Of a stretch of 64,000 bases of DNA, positions 13,243 to 24,329 are shown piece by piece. Where the stretch lies: the NCBI GenBank assembly GCA_038025085.1, contig CM076151.1:8003001-8067000 (forward strand), read 5' to 3'. Below the pieces are notes generated by a model. That model made no database searches. It saw only the letters and a program-made list of their open reading frames with translations, and was not told the DNA's origin. Numbering within the stretch: position 1 is the stretch's first letter; the number at the start of each line of letters is the position of its first letter. This DNA is from Tetragonia tetragonoides (taxonomy: Eukaryota; Streptophyta; Magnoliopsida; Caryophyllales; Aizoaceae). The position numbers were made by a program, and so were the translations under genes.

Positions 13243-16200
13243 TTACAGGAAAGGGCCTGGCCTTGGGCTATTCCTTTTAGGCATGCCGGGTGATTCTCCG
13301 CTTGAGCTAGAGGCACGTCCGTACTCGTTAGTAGCTCCATACTCACTACTTACGTATTCCGTGCTGTGAAGTGTTGTTCTTCTTATCTTTTTCATGTCAT
13401 TGTTGTAAGAGGTTGTATCATAATCGGAACTTCCCCCAGAGCTGAACAATGCACTATTTCCAGGCTTTGTCGCTTCATTCAAGTCCTCTAATGAGACATC
13501 ACCTTCGAGTGCTCGAACAATCTATTTATAAAGATCAAATAAAAATATCACATATTGAAAAATTAGACGACAAACCATTTTTAAGACAGTCAATTTGAAA
13601 CGGCTCAAAGCAATGTAGGACAATGATTTTAATATTTTATAGTGAGGTTATTGTTTAAGGTAATGGGCCTATAGAAACTAATTGAAGTATTGGAGCTTTT
13701 ACCTGACTCATTTTGGGTCGTCTTTTAGCAGAATGTCTAACAGAAGCACCAGCACATGCAATTAAACGCATCTATCTCTTGGGGATCAAACTCATTCTCT
13801 AACCGTGGATCCACCAAACCATCGAAAACACCTTCGTCCATCGTTTGTGAAATAAGAGGCCTAGCCTGTTCATGCATGAAAAGACATTATAAATTATATA
13901 TCTAGTATGTTCTTCGTCTCTTCAACTTCAAAAAGGATAAAAAGAAATCTCATGAAGAGAAGTATCCGAGTAAAATAATAAGGCGTATAAGAAGCGTAAT
14001 GAAGGTGTTGTGTTACCTATATATGGGGCGAGTTATTTTGTTCCATAGTCGACCCAATTTATGCTTAATTTAATTATAAACTAGTCTCAATGGTCTTCAA
14101 TGTCACATAAGGTTTACTTGAGTGCATTCATCTTGTCAACTTGTTGTGTGCTATCATTAGTTAAGGAAAACTACTAACCCAGTCTACTAAGGTGTCTTCG
14201 TCACTTGAAGGATCAATAGGACGTTTTCCAGTGACCAACTCCAAGAGCATGATACCAAAAGAGAAAACATCCGATTTCTCAGTCAATTTGCCACTTGCTG
14301 CATACTCGGGTGCCAAGTACCTATATATTAATGAGTTAAAGAAAGTATGAATAGTGATCATGAGTATATGTAAGAATTGAACTTTTAGGCATGAAAATTT
14401 ACTCATATTTGACCTTAAATTATATAATCCAATATAGACAATCAAAAAAAATATCGGGGGTTGCTTACCCGAAAGTGCCCATGACACGTGTTGACACATG
14501 AGTGTAGTTGTCAGAGGACAACTTAGCCAACCCAAAATCAGCCACCTTAATGACCATACAATATAGTTAGCTAAAACGTTAATGGCTCAAAGGAAATTGG
14601 GGATTTCATAGCCACATTTGTAGTGATCAAATAAAAAAATTTGCACAAACCTTGGCCTCAAAACTTAAGTCTATTAGGATGTTTGCTGTTTTAATCCCCT
14701 GTGAATGATGCGTGGGTGACCTATAATCAATATATACATTATTAGTAGAAGTGGTGTTGTTCGTTGTTGTTGTTTTTGCTAAAGAAAGATGAAATCTTTA
14801 ACCAATGACACTTACAGTCTTCATGAAGGTAAGCTAATCCCTTAGCAGACCCAAGCGCGATTTTCATTCTTGTAGGAAAATCCATAACTGAACGACCTTT
14901 TCCTATAAAAATTTAAACATCAACAGTAAGTCATCAATATATTGATAATATATACTGGGTATAACTTGCATCCATATGCACAAAGCTTTGCGCACCTAAT
15001 AAGCGAGGTTTATTATTACTTGTACAAGTTGGGTTCCTTTATATACAACTACGAGCCATGTTATAATTTTACAAGCCTAGTTCATAATATAACAACATGC
15101 ATAGTGCTTCATTCTCTCACATGTACACTATTAGCTATTAAGTAAGCCTACACTAAATTATTCAATTCATACTATGTATTTATTATAATTTAGAAAAAAA
15201 AAATTGAACTAGAAAAATGGACATACCATGGAGATGGTACTCAAGGGTATTATTAGGAATAAACTCATAAACAAGCATCCTTTGACCTCCAGCAATGCAA
15301 TAGCCAACCAGGGATACTAGGTGACGATGATGAACCCTACTAATGATCTCCACTTCAGCCTGGAACTCCCTCTCTCCCTGCCCACTGTCAGATTTAAGAC
15401 TCTTAACAGCTATCTCTTTTCCATTAGGCAATATTCCCTTGTGTACAAACCCAAAACCTCCTTGACCGAGCAGGTTTTCTTGTGCGAAGCCACTCGTGGC
15501 AACCGCAAGTTCATCATAGGTGAAGGTGCTTTTGTTGAACCCAAGGGCCACCGACGGGTGAGGTGGTGGCGATGCAGAGCCTGTTGGGCCTGACGAATAG
15601 TTAGCACTCATTTCAGCGCTCATCATAGGAGGTGGCGGTGGCGGCATTGGTGCGCCCCAATGTTGTTGGGAGGACATCCCTGTTGCGCTTGAGTAGTTCA
15701 TTTCGTGGCCAGTGTTTGTGTTCATCCACGGGGCGTGTTGGCCGCTGTATTGTTGGGCTGTAAAATGAAATGAAAGGACGTTGGAGGATGTAAATAAGGA
15801 ATTAATAGAATCAAAGGGTTTAGTTTAGGAGCAAAGATAGAAGCTCATATCAAAAGCTTAATTGATATCAGGAGTTTAATACAGAAACTTTTTATGATTA
15901 CCACACGCATATAAAATTGAAAGATTATAATATGCTAATACACGAATGTAGGGAAAATAGTTAAAAAAATCTAAATCAAGTAAAATGAAAAGAAATTCTA
16001 AATTGATTACTTTTATTACTCTAAAAAATTACTCTTAAAATTTTATAAAAAAGAAGAAGCTAATGACAAGGTATTGCAAGGTAAAATTAAAGTTGGAATG
16101 CCTTATTTTGTTTACAATTTGATGTTGTATGGTGAGACTAAAATGACCCGGCCCCCTCTGACCTCCGTACCCCGCCCGCCCTAATAAATGTCTAGTAACT

Positions 16201-16915
16201 ACATGCTTACGACCTTCAAAGTTTTAGCATTTGATATAATTTTCACATTTCTTTTGGTAATCTGTTACCATTATCACGTGAAAGACAAAGTCAACATTTT
16301 ATTTTTGTGTGAAAGAGGGATACAACTGAATATAAAAAGAAGATTGATAAGATATGAGAAAATCCACATTTTGATGTGTAATTAGTAGGTAAGTATTACA
16401 ATTATTAGGTAACTAATAAAAAATGAATTTTGTGGTGAAAAAAGTTGCACTTACGTTTTTGGGAAGTGTCTCTGTAATATTGCATCACATCATTACGCCT
16501 CTCTTTCTTCCTCTTCTTGGAGCAAACCACCACAATAATTATCAATAGAAGCAACAACACCCCAATCCCTACCACAAGGCCAGCTATCAAAGGCACATTT
16601 GTAGAAGATGAGGAAGGTGTGGGTGATGAATCATCGCCTAATGCGGAGGAGGTGATGATGAGGAGTGAGACCCTTTTGATCCAGGAGGGGATGGAGGGGG
16701 CGGAGAATTGGGTGAAGAAGGCGACTTGCTTTTATTATTAGGTGGGGAAGGTGGTGATTTAGAGGAGGAGGAGGAGGAGGAGGAGGAGGAGGAGGAGGAG
16801 GAGTCGTTATTATTGTCGGACGACCTTGGTGATGAATTATTCGAAGACGATGGTGGGGATGAGTTTGATGACTGATCCGGAGGAGAACCCGATGAATTTT
16901 AGGTGGTACTTACCA
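13243..16915 (-). pseudogene. broken proline-rich receptor-like kinase (PERK5-type)
   Basis: PERKs are plasma-membrane receptor kinases with a Pro/Ser-rich wall-facing domain, one membrane helix and a cytosolic Ser/Thr kinase. Exons seen: ectodomain plus TM and juxtamembrane (16455 to ~16915), 15227-15761, 14816-14902, 14651-14720, 14469-14545, 14179-14320, 13703-13865, 13243-13521. Intact pieces include the helix (PLIAGLVVGIGVLLLLLIII), the Gly loop [19 protein letters not shown] and the APEYA segment. Three lesions break it: a frame change near 16636-16650 between ectodomain and helix, plus an early in-frame TAA; a 1-nt deletion near 14696-14701 in the HRDIK motif that removes the catalytic Asp and leads to a stop; and a 1-nt insertion near 13766-13772 that also leads to a stop. 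Exon lengths 70 and 163 confirm loss of phase. Its place between gamma-COP and SWI3D matches Arabidopsis PERK5. Sequencing error is the alternative, but the neighbouring genes are clean. Confidence 0.85.
16761..16803. repeat. GGA trinucleotide microsatellite
   Basis: Run of GGA units. On the minus strand it encodes a poly-Ser tract in the ectodomain of the broken PERK gene. Slippage in such tracts is a plausible source of frame change, although the lesion I place here lies about 120 bp further along. Confidence 0.8.
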
Positions 16916-17883
16916 TTTGTGGAAAATAATTTGACTTCTTCTTAACAATACTATTCATGACTTTGCTCGATAAGAATCCGCTAAAATGAATTATTTGCCA
17001 ACACAAATCTTTGAATTCAACCTCAACAAATTATCGTTTTGCTTCCATTTAGGATTTGTGAAACTATTAGCCACAAAAACTTACCTACCAAACATGTTTG
17101 TAATTGGAGTAAATTGCTTACCCTTCATTGTAATACAAGAAATTCTAGGTATTAGTTAGATATTATAGCTTAATTTTATTTCATCGTTTGATGTTATTAT
17201 AGGGTAACAAAATATGTATACAAATTTTGCTATGTTTTGAAGAATATTCTACAAAAGTTGCACATTCTCTTTTGTAATTCACAAAGATAACGCATTAAAA
17301 TAATTCTAAAAAGTTAAGGTGTTGTCCTTGTGTATATGGAATATAGAACAAACATAAATTAAAAACAAACCATGAATTATAAGTCCCTCTATGTCAATGA
17401 ACAATTTAAAATCACTTTTTTTTTAATTATAGAATTAAAGAAAGATACATGATGTATTTTGAATTAAAATTTCAACACAATAACATCCAACATCCTTATA
17501 CCAATAATTCTTGTGATGTGCTCCAAACCTACGCAAAAGTCAGCATTTTCGTGTCATTCTAGAACAAAATTTTGCCATGAGTGTTAATAGAATATAGTGA
17601 GAGAAAAATTACTATATGTGACAAAAGGTAAAACTCAAATGAGTTTCATCCTATCAAACTTTCTCTATTGAGCAACTTCGTAAGCTAAAAATAATACCAA
17701 TTTTGAGTTAGTTTAGCTCATATGATGGTGAGATGAGTCCAAAGGAAGAGAAATACATAATCATAAGTGAGGATATTAAATAAACTTTACTCAACCTTTT
17801 GTCCTGATATTGGAATAGAACTAAAATGAAATCAATTTGCATGTTTGACAAATTAATTTGCAAATGGGACAAACCGAAATGAA
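16916..17883. other. intergenic DNA, nothing recognised
   Basis: AT-rich interval upstream of the PERK locus, up to the start of the hAT-like repeat. No coding or RNA gene was seen. Confidence 0.5.
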
Positions 17884-17891
17884 AGTAGAAT

Positions 17892-18690
17892 TAGACCTGG
17901 CAAACGGGTCATTCGGGTCGGGTTCGGGTCGGGTCGTTTCGGTTCGGTCTGATTCGGGTTATCTCTAGTTTCGATTTGGGTCCGGGTCGGGTATATTTAG
18001 GCCCGGGTTGATTCGATTGATGTTGTTTCCGGGTCAGGTCGGGTCAATCCGGTTCGGGCCATATCGGTTCGAGTTGAACTGGGTTGTCACGCACTGTACT
18101 CGGTTCGGGTTCGGGTCGATTCGGTCTGGGTATATTTGGGTTCAGGTCGATTCGGGTCAGATATGGGTTGGACAGATTTCAGTTACAATTTTTTTTCAAG
18201 TTCGATTTTAGTACAATATTTCCTGATTGCATTACTATTATAGGTCTACAAATATTTAAATTGATTAAATAAATAGCTATTTTAATAGGTGAGTGTAATC
18301 ACAATGTTTTGAAATATATCAATTTTACTATTTTTAAAACACTAACAAATTAATTAATTAATTAATTAATTAAACTAAATAAATAAAAATAAATAAATAA
18401 ATAATAAATAAATAAAAAATAATATATTATCATTTTCGGTTCGGGTTCGGGTTGGTTTGGGTCATAAATTTCGGGTTGTGTTTGGTTCGGGTCTCTTCGG
18501 GTTATTCGGATTGAGTCGGTTTCGGTTTGGATCACATTCGGGTACGGGTCATATCGGGTCTGCTAATTTCGGGTCGGTTCGGTTCGGATCGGGTTGTTTC
18601 GGATTTTCGGTTCAATTTCGGGTCTTGCTATTCGGGTTGAATCGGGTCACGGGTCGGGTTATACGGTCTGGGTCAGTATTGCCAGGTCTA
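17892..18690. mobile_element. non-autonomous hAT-like element with TCGGGT-rich interior
   Basis: Starts TAGACCTGGCAAACGGGTC and ends with the exact inverse of its first 12 bases (TTGCCAGGTCTA). Flanking octamers AGTAGAAT (17884-17891) and AGTAAAAC (18691-18698) agree at 6 of 8 bases, which fits an aged 8-bp target duplication. The interior is two blocks of degenerate GGTTCGGGT/GGTCGGGT sequence around an AT-rich core containing (ATTA)n. There is no transposase. The 8-bp duplication and a TAG...GGCAAA end fit the hAT superfamily; this is inference. Long open frames inside come from the repeat pattern. A relative lies at 45291-46005. Confidence 0.7.
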
Positions 18691-18984
18691 AGTAAAACCC
18701 AGGTAAAAAGATTATTTCTTTTTCTCATTTTTTTTTGAGACGTTAAAGTTGATTATTTTCAATTTACCACATATATGCTCTAAGAGAATGAAATTACTCC
18801 ATTAAATTAGTTAATCTAATTTGATTTTCTTTTACATAAATAAAAAAAACGGTATATCATTGTTAATAGTTTAATACATACACGACGAATCAGGATAACT
18901 CAATTAAAAATCAATTCGAAATCACTCGAAGAGGAGGGATTCCTAGTGTCACTCTCACGAAATCAGAACTATCACTGTCACCTA

Positions 18985-19170
18985 TAACTTAGACTTGTTC
19001 TTTTCGACTTCTTCATGTCGCGTTCTATTTCGTGTCGTTTTGTGCCATTACGCACTGCATCCCTTTTGTATTTTATTTTTATCTCCCATTTTATTTCATT
19101 ATTATACAACTTATACTGTTCTATTCCGTTTCATTATGTGCTCTTCCGTTTTAATCCGTTCCGCTAGAGA
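18985..19170. repeat. degenerate CGTTCCG/TTCCGTTTC-rich repeat
   Basis: Loose repetition of CGTTCTATTTCGTGTCG, TTCTATTCCGTTTC and TTTTAATCCGTTCCG. It resembles, in reverse complement, the GGAACGGAAC-rich stretch at 43450-43700. Unit boundaries are not clear. Confidence 0.4.
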
Positions 19171-19408
19171 GAGGAGGGTCTTACACTCTTACTAGATTTC
19201 TTACTCACTCATTATCTTATCAAAAAAAAAAGATTTCTTACTCATTAAAAAAAAGAAAAAGTACACGAGAGTGAAAAGCCTCGAAACTTTAGTGATTAGT
19301 ATCATGGGAGTTTCATAATTCATACAGCAGCTTTATAAATTATACGTCTAGAAAGGTCGGTCCAACAATTTGAAAGGCACTGATTAGGATCGCCAGCGCA
19401 TACCCGCA

Positions 19409-19451
<43 letters not shown>

Positions 19452-19471
19452 TCTCTCTCTCCTCTCTTTCT
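19409..19471. repeat. CA then CT microsatellite in the RAB7 5' leader
   Basis: About 17 CA units followed by CT-rich sequence, ending about 35 bp before the RAB7 start codon. It is probably transcribed as 5' UTR and is likely to vary in length between individuals. Confidence 0.85.
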
Positions 19472-19505
19472 CTCTCTTCGGATCGGCGAATTCCGGAACT
19501 TCAGG

Positions 19506-22500
19506 ATGCCATCTCGCAGGAGAACTCTCTTGAAGGTCATAATTCTCGGTGACAGCGGGTTTGTACTTTGTAAACTCATCTTTCTTTCTTTTTTTGATTT
19601 GCTCTAATACTAACTTGCTTTGCATGTTTTGATCTCTTGAAATTTCTAGGGTTTTTTCGTTTTTTTTGTGGTATTAAAGTCCTTAATGCAGTGTTTATTG
19701 TGTTTGATTTGAGTTTGACAGCCTGAATTTGAGCTTCCTAGTTCGTTTTAAGTATTGAATTGATTGTTTAATTAAGTGTATCAAGTGCTGCAGTGTTGCA
19801 GATTATTTGAAGTTGAATTAAGTGAATTTTGAGAATGCTTTGTGTAATTAGTTGCTGTTGCTGAAGACTGAAGTTGTTGAAAAGCACACTTTCAAAAGCT
19901 AGTTGAAGTAAAATTCTAATAATTTGTTGAATATTAGTGGTTTTTGTTTGACCTCAAAAGTCAAAGTAAGTCATGCTCTGATTTCTTGAAATTTCTAGGG
20001 TTTTTGCATTATGTGTTGGTATTAAAGCCCTCAATTCACTGTTTATTGTGTTTGACGCTCTGAGTTGAGCTTCTTGGTCTGTTTTCTTTGATGGGATTTG
20101 ATAAGATTTGGTTGGAGTGCTTCACTGTTCCACCTTAGTTGTGTTAGATTAAGTCAATTTTGAGCATGATCTGTGAACCAGTTGCTCTAGTTGAAGTTTT
20201 TGGAAATTCACTTTCAAAAGCTAGTAGAAACTGCATGATTTGAAAATTTTAATACTAGTGATTTGTTTGACCTCAATAGTCAAACTAAGGCATTGGATAT
20301 GAGATTGAGGATGTGACACGCTTGCGAATTTGATTAATTTTGTGCTGATATGTGCTAATAGCTTAGTATCTTGGATCAGGAATTTATGTGTTTTAAATTT
20401 GACAACTTATATTGTGAGCCTCATTTAGCTGTAATGTAGAATTAAGGAGGATCTGAGAAGATGGAATAGTTGTAGGATACTCCCTCCGTCTCATAAAATC
20501 CTAAACGTTTGCTTTTTGAAGGTCAAACTTAACAAACTTTGACCATTAATCTATGAAAATATATAAAGATTCACAATATGAAAATACTTTTGTTAAATTC
20601 ATTTTTTAAAATACTTTCAAAAAATTGTATTGTTATAATTTTTGTATTCATATAATTGTAGTTATTTACGGTCAAAGTAGTGTCTTGGAGACCGTGAAAA
20701 AGTAAACGTTTAGGATTTTATGGGACGGAGGGAGTAGTAGGTAGCAATTATGTTTGATAAATGGTGCATTAAGTTGAATTTTTTTTTTTAATCAATGAGA
20801 TCAACCGTGATCTGGTGATCTGGTCCGTTGAAAGTTCAACGATTTCAGTTAAATGATTTCCTGGGTTATAAGTTATCTGAATTGTCTAAACCCTAGCAAA
20901 GTTGTTCTTGTTGATTTAAGATGTTTGGGGGTGCTTCTAATCACTTTTCCCACCTTTCACCTCCCTTCTCAGATCACTCATCTGACGTGGTTTATGTTTG
21001 AATTGCAGAGTAGGGAAGACCTCTTTAATGAACCAGTATCCTTGTGACTTGCCCATGAATTATAGTAGTTACCATCTAGTAGCACTGTAGTGGGAAGTTC
21101 TATTTATCTTTAGAAGTTAGTGCTAATATTATTCTCTTTGGAGTTGTTGCCCTTCATTTACGTGATTAGATATGTAAATAAGAAGTTTAGCAATCAGTAC
21201 AAGGCCACTATTGGTGCTGATTTCTTGACCAAGGAAGTGCAGTTTGAAGATCGGCTTTTTACTTTGCAGGTGAGCATACCGAATTTTAATCAATCTTGTT
21301 GATGAATCAACTGTTGTGAATTTGTATTTGGATTTGATGGCTGATAGCCTGATAGTATCACTGCTCATGTGGTTTGTTCATCTAACTGAATTATCATGTG
21401 TAGTTTGCCATTCTTGTTTATCTGAAATCTCATTGATAGGAATGCATGATGGAGTAAGTCGTGACAATTCATTGGCAGCATTGACTGATAGAATTTGCTA
21501 GTTGTTCTGTTTGAGGACTTCCGGGTGTGTTTTTCGTTCTTTGTTCATTGTGCATCTGATTCTCTAAGCCACAAAGCCCGATGTTGACAATGTATAAAAT
21601 TTTTGGTAGAGAGAGGATTTTGAACTGTCTATCCCTGCAGCATTTAGTTGTCTAGAATTTTGCTAATCCAGTAGATGAAATTATCATAACCCTAGCGGCA
21701 GCTCAGCTAGTAAGACCTCTGAGAAATATTCCAGAGGTCCCAGGTTCGAGTCCCCTCAGGGCCACTGGAGGTTTTACCAGTCGTTAACTTCAGGGGGCCC
21801 ATGGGATTAGTCAAGCAAAGCTTGGACACCCATGTTATCTAAAAAAAAAAAGAAGATGAAATTATCATGGAACAGAATCCATTAGTTGCTACTTTCTGGT
21901 ACAAAATGAACTTATGATGACCCATAATTTGAAGTCTGCAATGGTCTCGCTTTAGAATGAAGTAATTGTTTTGGAAAGGCATAGTTTGGTGTGGCTCAGT
22001 TTTTGATCTCCTCCTGGTGCTTCAAGCATTGAAGAAGAGGGCGGTTAACCAGTGATGTATCATTAATTAGCAAAGAAGATGGAAATCATCCAAAGGTATC
22101 ATCGTTAACTAGCAAGGTACGGTGCAAAGGTAGAAAGTGATAATGAAGCTTGTCGTGCAACCTAAGTGGCTACTGGAACCAGTTTGCTTGTTTACTGACC
22201 ATACAATTAGCGGCAGGGGTTATTTTTTTGAATGAGGGCGATGATGTACCTAAAAGCTGTTTTTGCATTTGCTTACTAATGTGACGTGTAGCTCTTGTTG
22301 TCTTTCTCACCATCAGCAGTTCATTTCTGCTTGGCTTGTCGGCAATAGTTGACACTCATTTTGACCTTGTCTTTGCTTGAGTGACATCTTAATATTATGT
22401 ATCTGAGGATCTGACCTGAATTCTTCTGTATTGGCAGATCTGGGATACAGCTGGGCAGGAAAGATTCCAAAGTTTAGGTGTTGCTTTCTACCGTGGTGCA

Positions 22501-23975
22501 GATTGTTGCGTCCTTGTATATGATATCAATTCTATGAAGTCATTTGATGATTTAAATACCTGGAGGGAAGAATTTCTCATACAGGTGAGCTTATTTTAAT
22601 TTCCAGTTTTCTTTGGGGATGGGCCCGTGGGGGTGCGGGGGGAAATTTAACTGTTAGTCTGTTACTTTTAGTGGTATCTCTTTCATTCATTACACACAAT
22701 TTGCAATTAAGGGGAGGAGGTTAAGTATGATATCCCATTTGTGCCCCTTGTGTGATTTATGAATAAAAGAGCTTCTCAGCTTGTCTGTCGTCATTAGAGC
22801 ATCATCTGGCATAAGCATCTTGGTGCGAATGTGCGTGTCATTCAATGGAAGTCTCAGGCTGGAGCAAATAGTCTTCCCTTAGTTCTTGTATGATTCTTTG
22901 TAGGTAGCGGTTAAGACCTTGGTCTAGTGTTCAAAGTTTAAGGCTTGGATATGAAAGGTCTTAGGTTTGAAATCACCAGCCTCTTTACTGTTTCACATCC
23001 ATTTAACTATTAATTGTCTTATTTGCTTGCTGATATAAGGTATTATAACTGACAGTACATATTTGGTTTGCTTTGCTTCTCTATGTACCTTAATTTTCTC
23101 GCGACTTGCATCTGAAGTCATAATAAATGACTTCTATGAACAGAAGCCATGAGAGTTTTAAGCATAAATTTGTGAAGGGCCTGCTTGGAAATTACCTTTA
23201 TGTTCTTTTGCAGGCTAGTCCTTCCGACCCAGAAAACTTTCCATTTGTTGTCATCGGAAACAAAGTTGATGTTGATGGCGGCAACAGTAGAGTGGTAAGT
23301 GTTAGATGCATCAATTTAGTTTATTTACTGATATGAAAGCTTCCTTTTGAAGATAACATGCTTTATTCAATCCATGTCTAAATAACATAACTTCCTCTTG
23401 AAACATTCAGGTTTCTGAAAAAAAGGCTCGGGCTTGGTGTGCGTCAAAGGGGAATATTCCCTACTTTGAGACCTCGGCAAAAGAGGGCACAAATGTGGAA
23501 GAAGCTTTCCAATGCATAGCAAAAAATGCATTGAAGAGTGGTGAAGAAGAAGAGATGTAAGTTCAATTTGCAGCATTATTAGCTGTTTCTAAATTGCCTT
23601 TGCCATCATGTTTTCCCCTGGAAATGTTTAGAATGAATACAATAATTTTTTCTCTAAATCTTGCAAAGGCATCATCTATGCTGCATATTGGTTTAATTTA
23701 TGATTAGTTAGTCCAGCTTGCAACATGGTTAAATGTCTCAAATGCATTATGGTGTAGAAAATGCTATCATCTTCATGTGATGTTTGTTATCTTTCTCTGC
23801 TTTTGCCCAACCTTTTCTCATTTGCTTCTAGAACACTACTAACACTTTGTTTTGTTTTTGTTTTTGTTTTTTCTCCTACGTCGCTGTTGAATTTCCTTCT
23901 ATCTGAAGATACTTGCCGGACACAATTGACGTTGGTAATAGCAATCAACCGAGATCAAGTGGATGCGAGTGTTAA
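19506..23975 (+). CDS. RABG3: Rab7-type small GTPase (RABG3 clade)
   Basis: Rab7/RABG3 directs late endosome and vacuole fusion. Seven exons join in phase to 206 aa, the normal length: 19506-19558, 21009-21035, 21170-21269, 22438-22584, 23214-23294, 23411-23556, 23909-23975. The nucleotide-binding motifs are complete: P-loop GDSGVGKTS (residues 15-23), switch I Thr40, WDTAGQ with Gln67, NKVD (125-128), and ETSAK (156-160). The C-terminus ends Cys-Glu-Cys, the double geranylgeranylation site. The effector region YKATIGADF is Rab7-like. Exon 2 is only 27 bp, and the intron after it has U12-type signals. Intron 1 carries a Stowaway MITE and intron 3 a SINE. AATAAA at 24018-24023 is a likely poly(A) signal. 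Confidence 0.97.
20480..20734. mobile_element. Stowaway-type MITE in RAB7 intron 1
   Basis: 255-bp element flanked by TA dinucleotides. Its 31-bp ends begin CTCCCTCCGTC and are inverted copies with a single difference, running into ATAAAATCCTAAACGTTT. CTCCCTCCGT ends with a TA duplication are the hallmark of Stowaway MITEs (Tc1/mariner superfamily). There is no coding capacity. Confidence 0.9.
21036..21169 (+). other. probable U12-type (minor spliceosome) intron in RAB7
   Basis: The donor reads GTATCCTTG, matching the U12 consensus GTATCCTT over eight bases and unlike the GTAAGT-type donors of the other introns. Thirteen bases before the exon is CCCTTCAT (21150-21157), close to the U12 branch consensus TTCCTTRAY. 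No long polypyrimidine tract sits at the acceptor. Splicing CA|A TAT across it restores Gln27-Tyr28 of the Rab7 P-loop helix. The U12 assignment rests on consensus matching only. Confidence 0.75.
21688..21853 (+). mobile_element. tRNA-derived SINE in RAB7 intron 3
   Basis: The body has an internal Pol III promoter: an A-box-like GCAGCTCAGCTAG near 21699 and B box GGTTCGAGTCC at 21743-21753. It ends in an A-rich tail. It is flanked by a perfect 15-bp target duplication, AGATGAAATTATCAT, at 21673-21687 and 21854-21868. It lies in the sense direction of the host gene. Confidence 0.88.
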
Positions 23976-24329
23976 AATCGCTGTAATCTATATTGATTTA
24001 TTTTATTCGACTCTTGCAATAAAAGACCTTTCTGTCGGTGATTAAATGGATATAATGTCTAGGGCTTGTCGTTCTTCCCTGCTGGATAAAACTGCACTTT
24101 ATATCAAATTTGATCTGTTTGCTTGGCACAATTGGGAATGACGTACCTCATTAGTTTTACCATTCTTGGCAGAGACAAGGAGACGGTACAATGTCTGCCT
24201 TGTCTGCGTGACTTATACCTCTTTATAACTCGTCAATATCCCTTAAATATCGAGTTCATTTACGTGACTTTCCTATCTACTAATCACCCCCTCAAGTTTC
24301 TTGATGAATGAGAAAAAAGGTACAACACA
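23976..24329. other. RAB7 3' flank
   Basis: Contains the probable RAB7 3' UTR and poly(A) region (AATAAA at 24018-24023), then unique sequence up to the tandem array. No gene seen. Confidence 0.5.

Noticed and set aside
15321..15593. 90-codon frame on the plus strand at the PERK locus
   Set aside because: Antisense to the recognisable kinase exon 15227-15761.
18008..18738. Gly/Phe/Arg-rich open frames
   Set aside because: Produced by degenerate TCGGGT repetition inside a transposon-like element.
22905..22990. SINE-like head in RAB7 intron 4 (GCGGTTAAGACCTTGGTCTAG ... AGGTTTGAAATC)
   Set aside because: A and B boxes are only loosely matched and no tail or target duplication was found.
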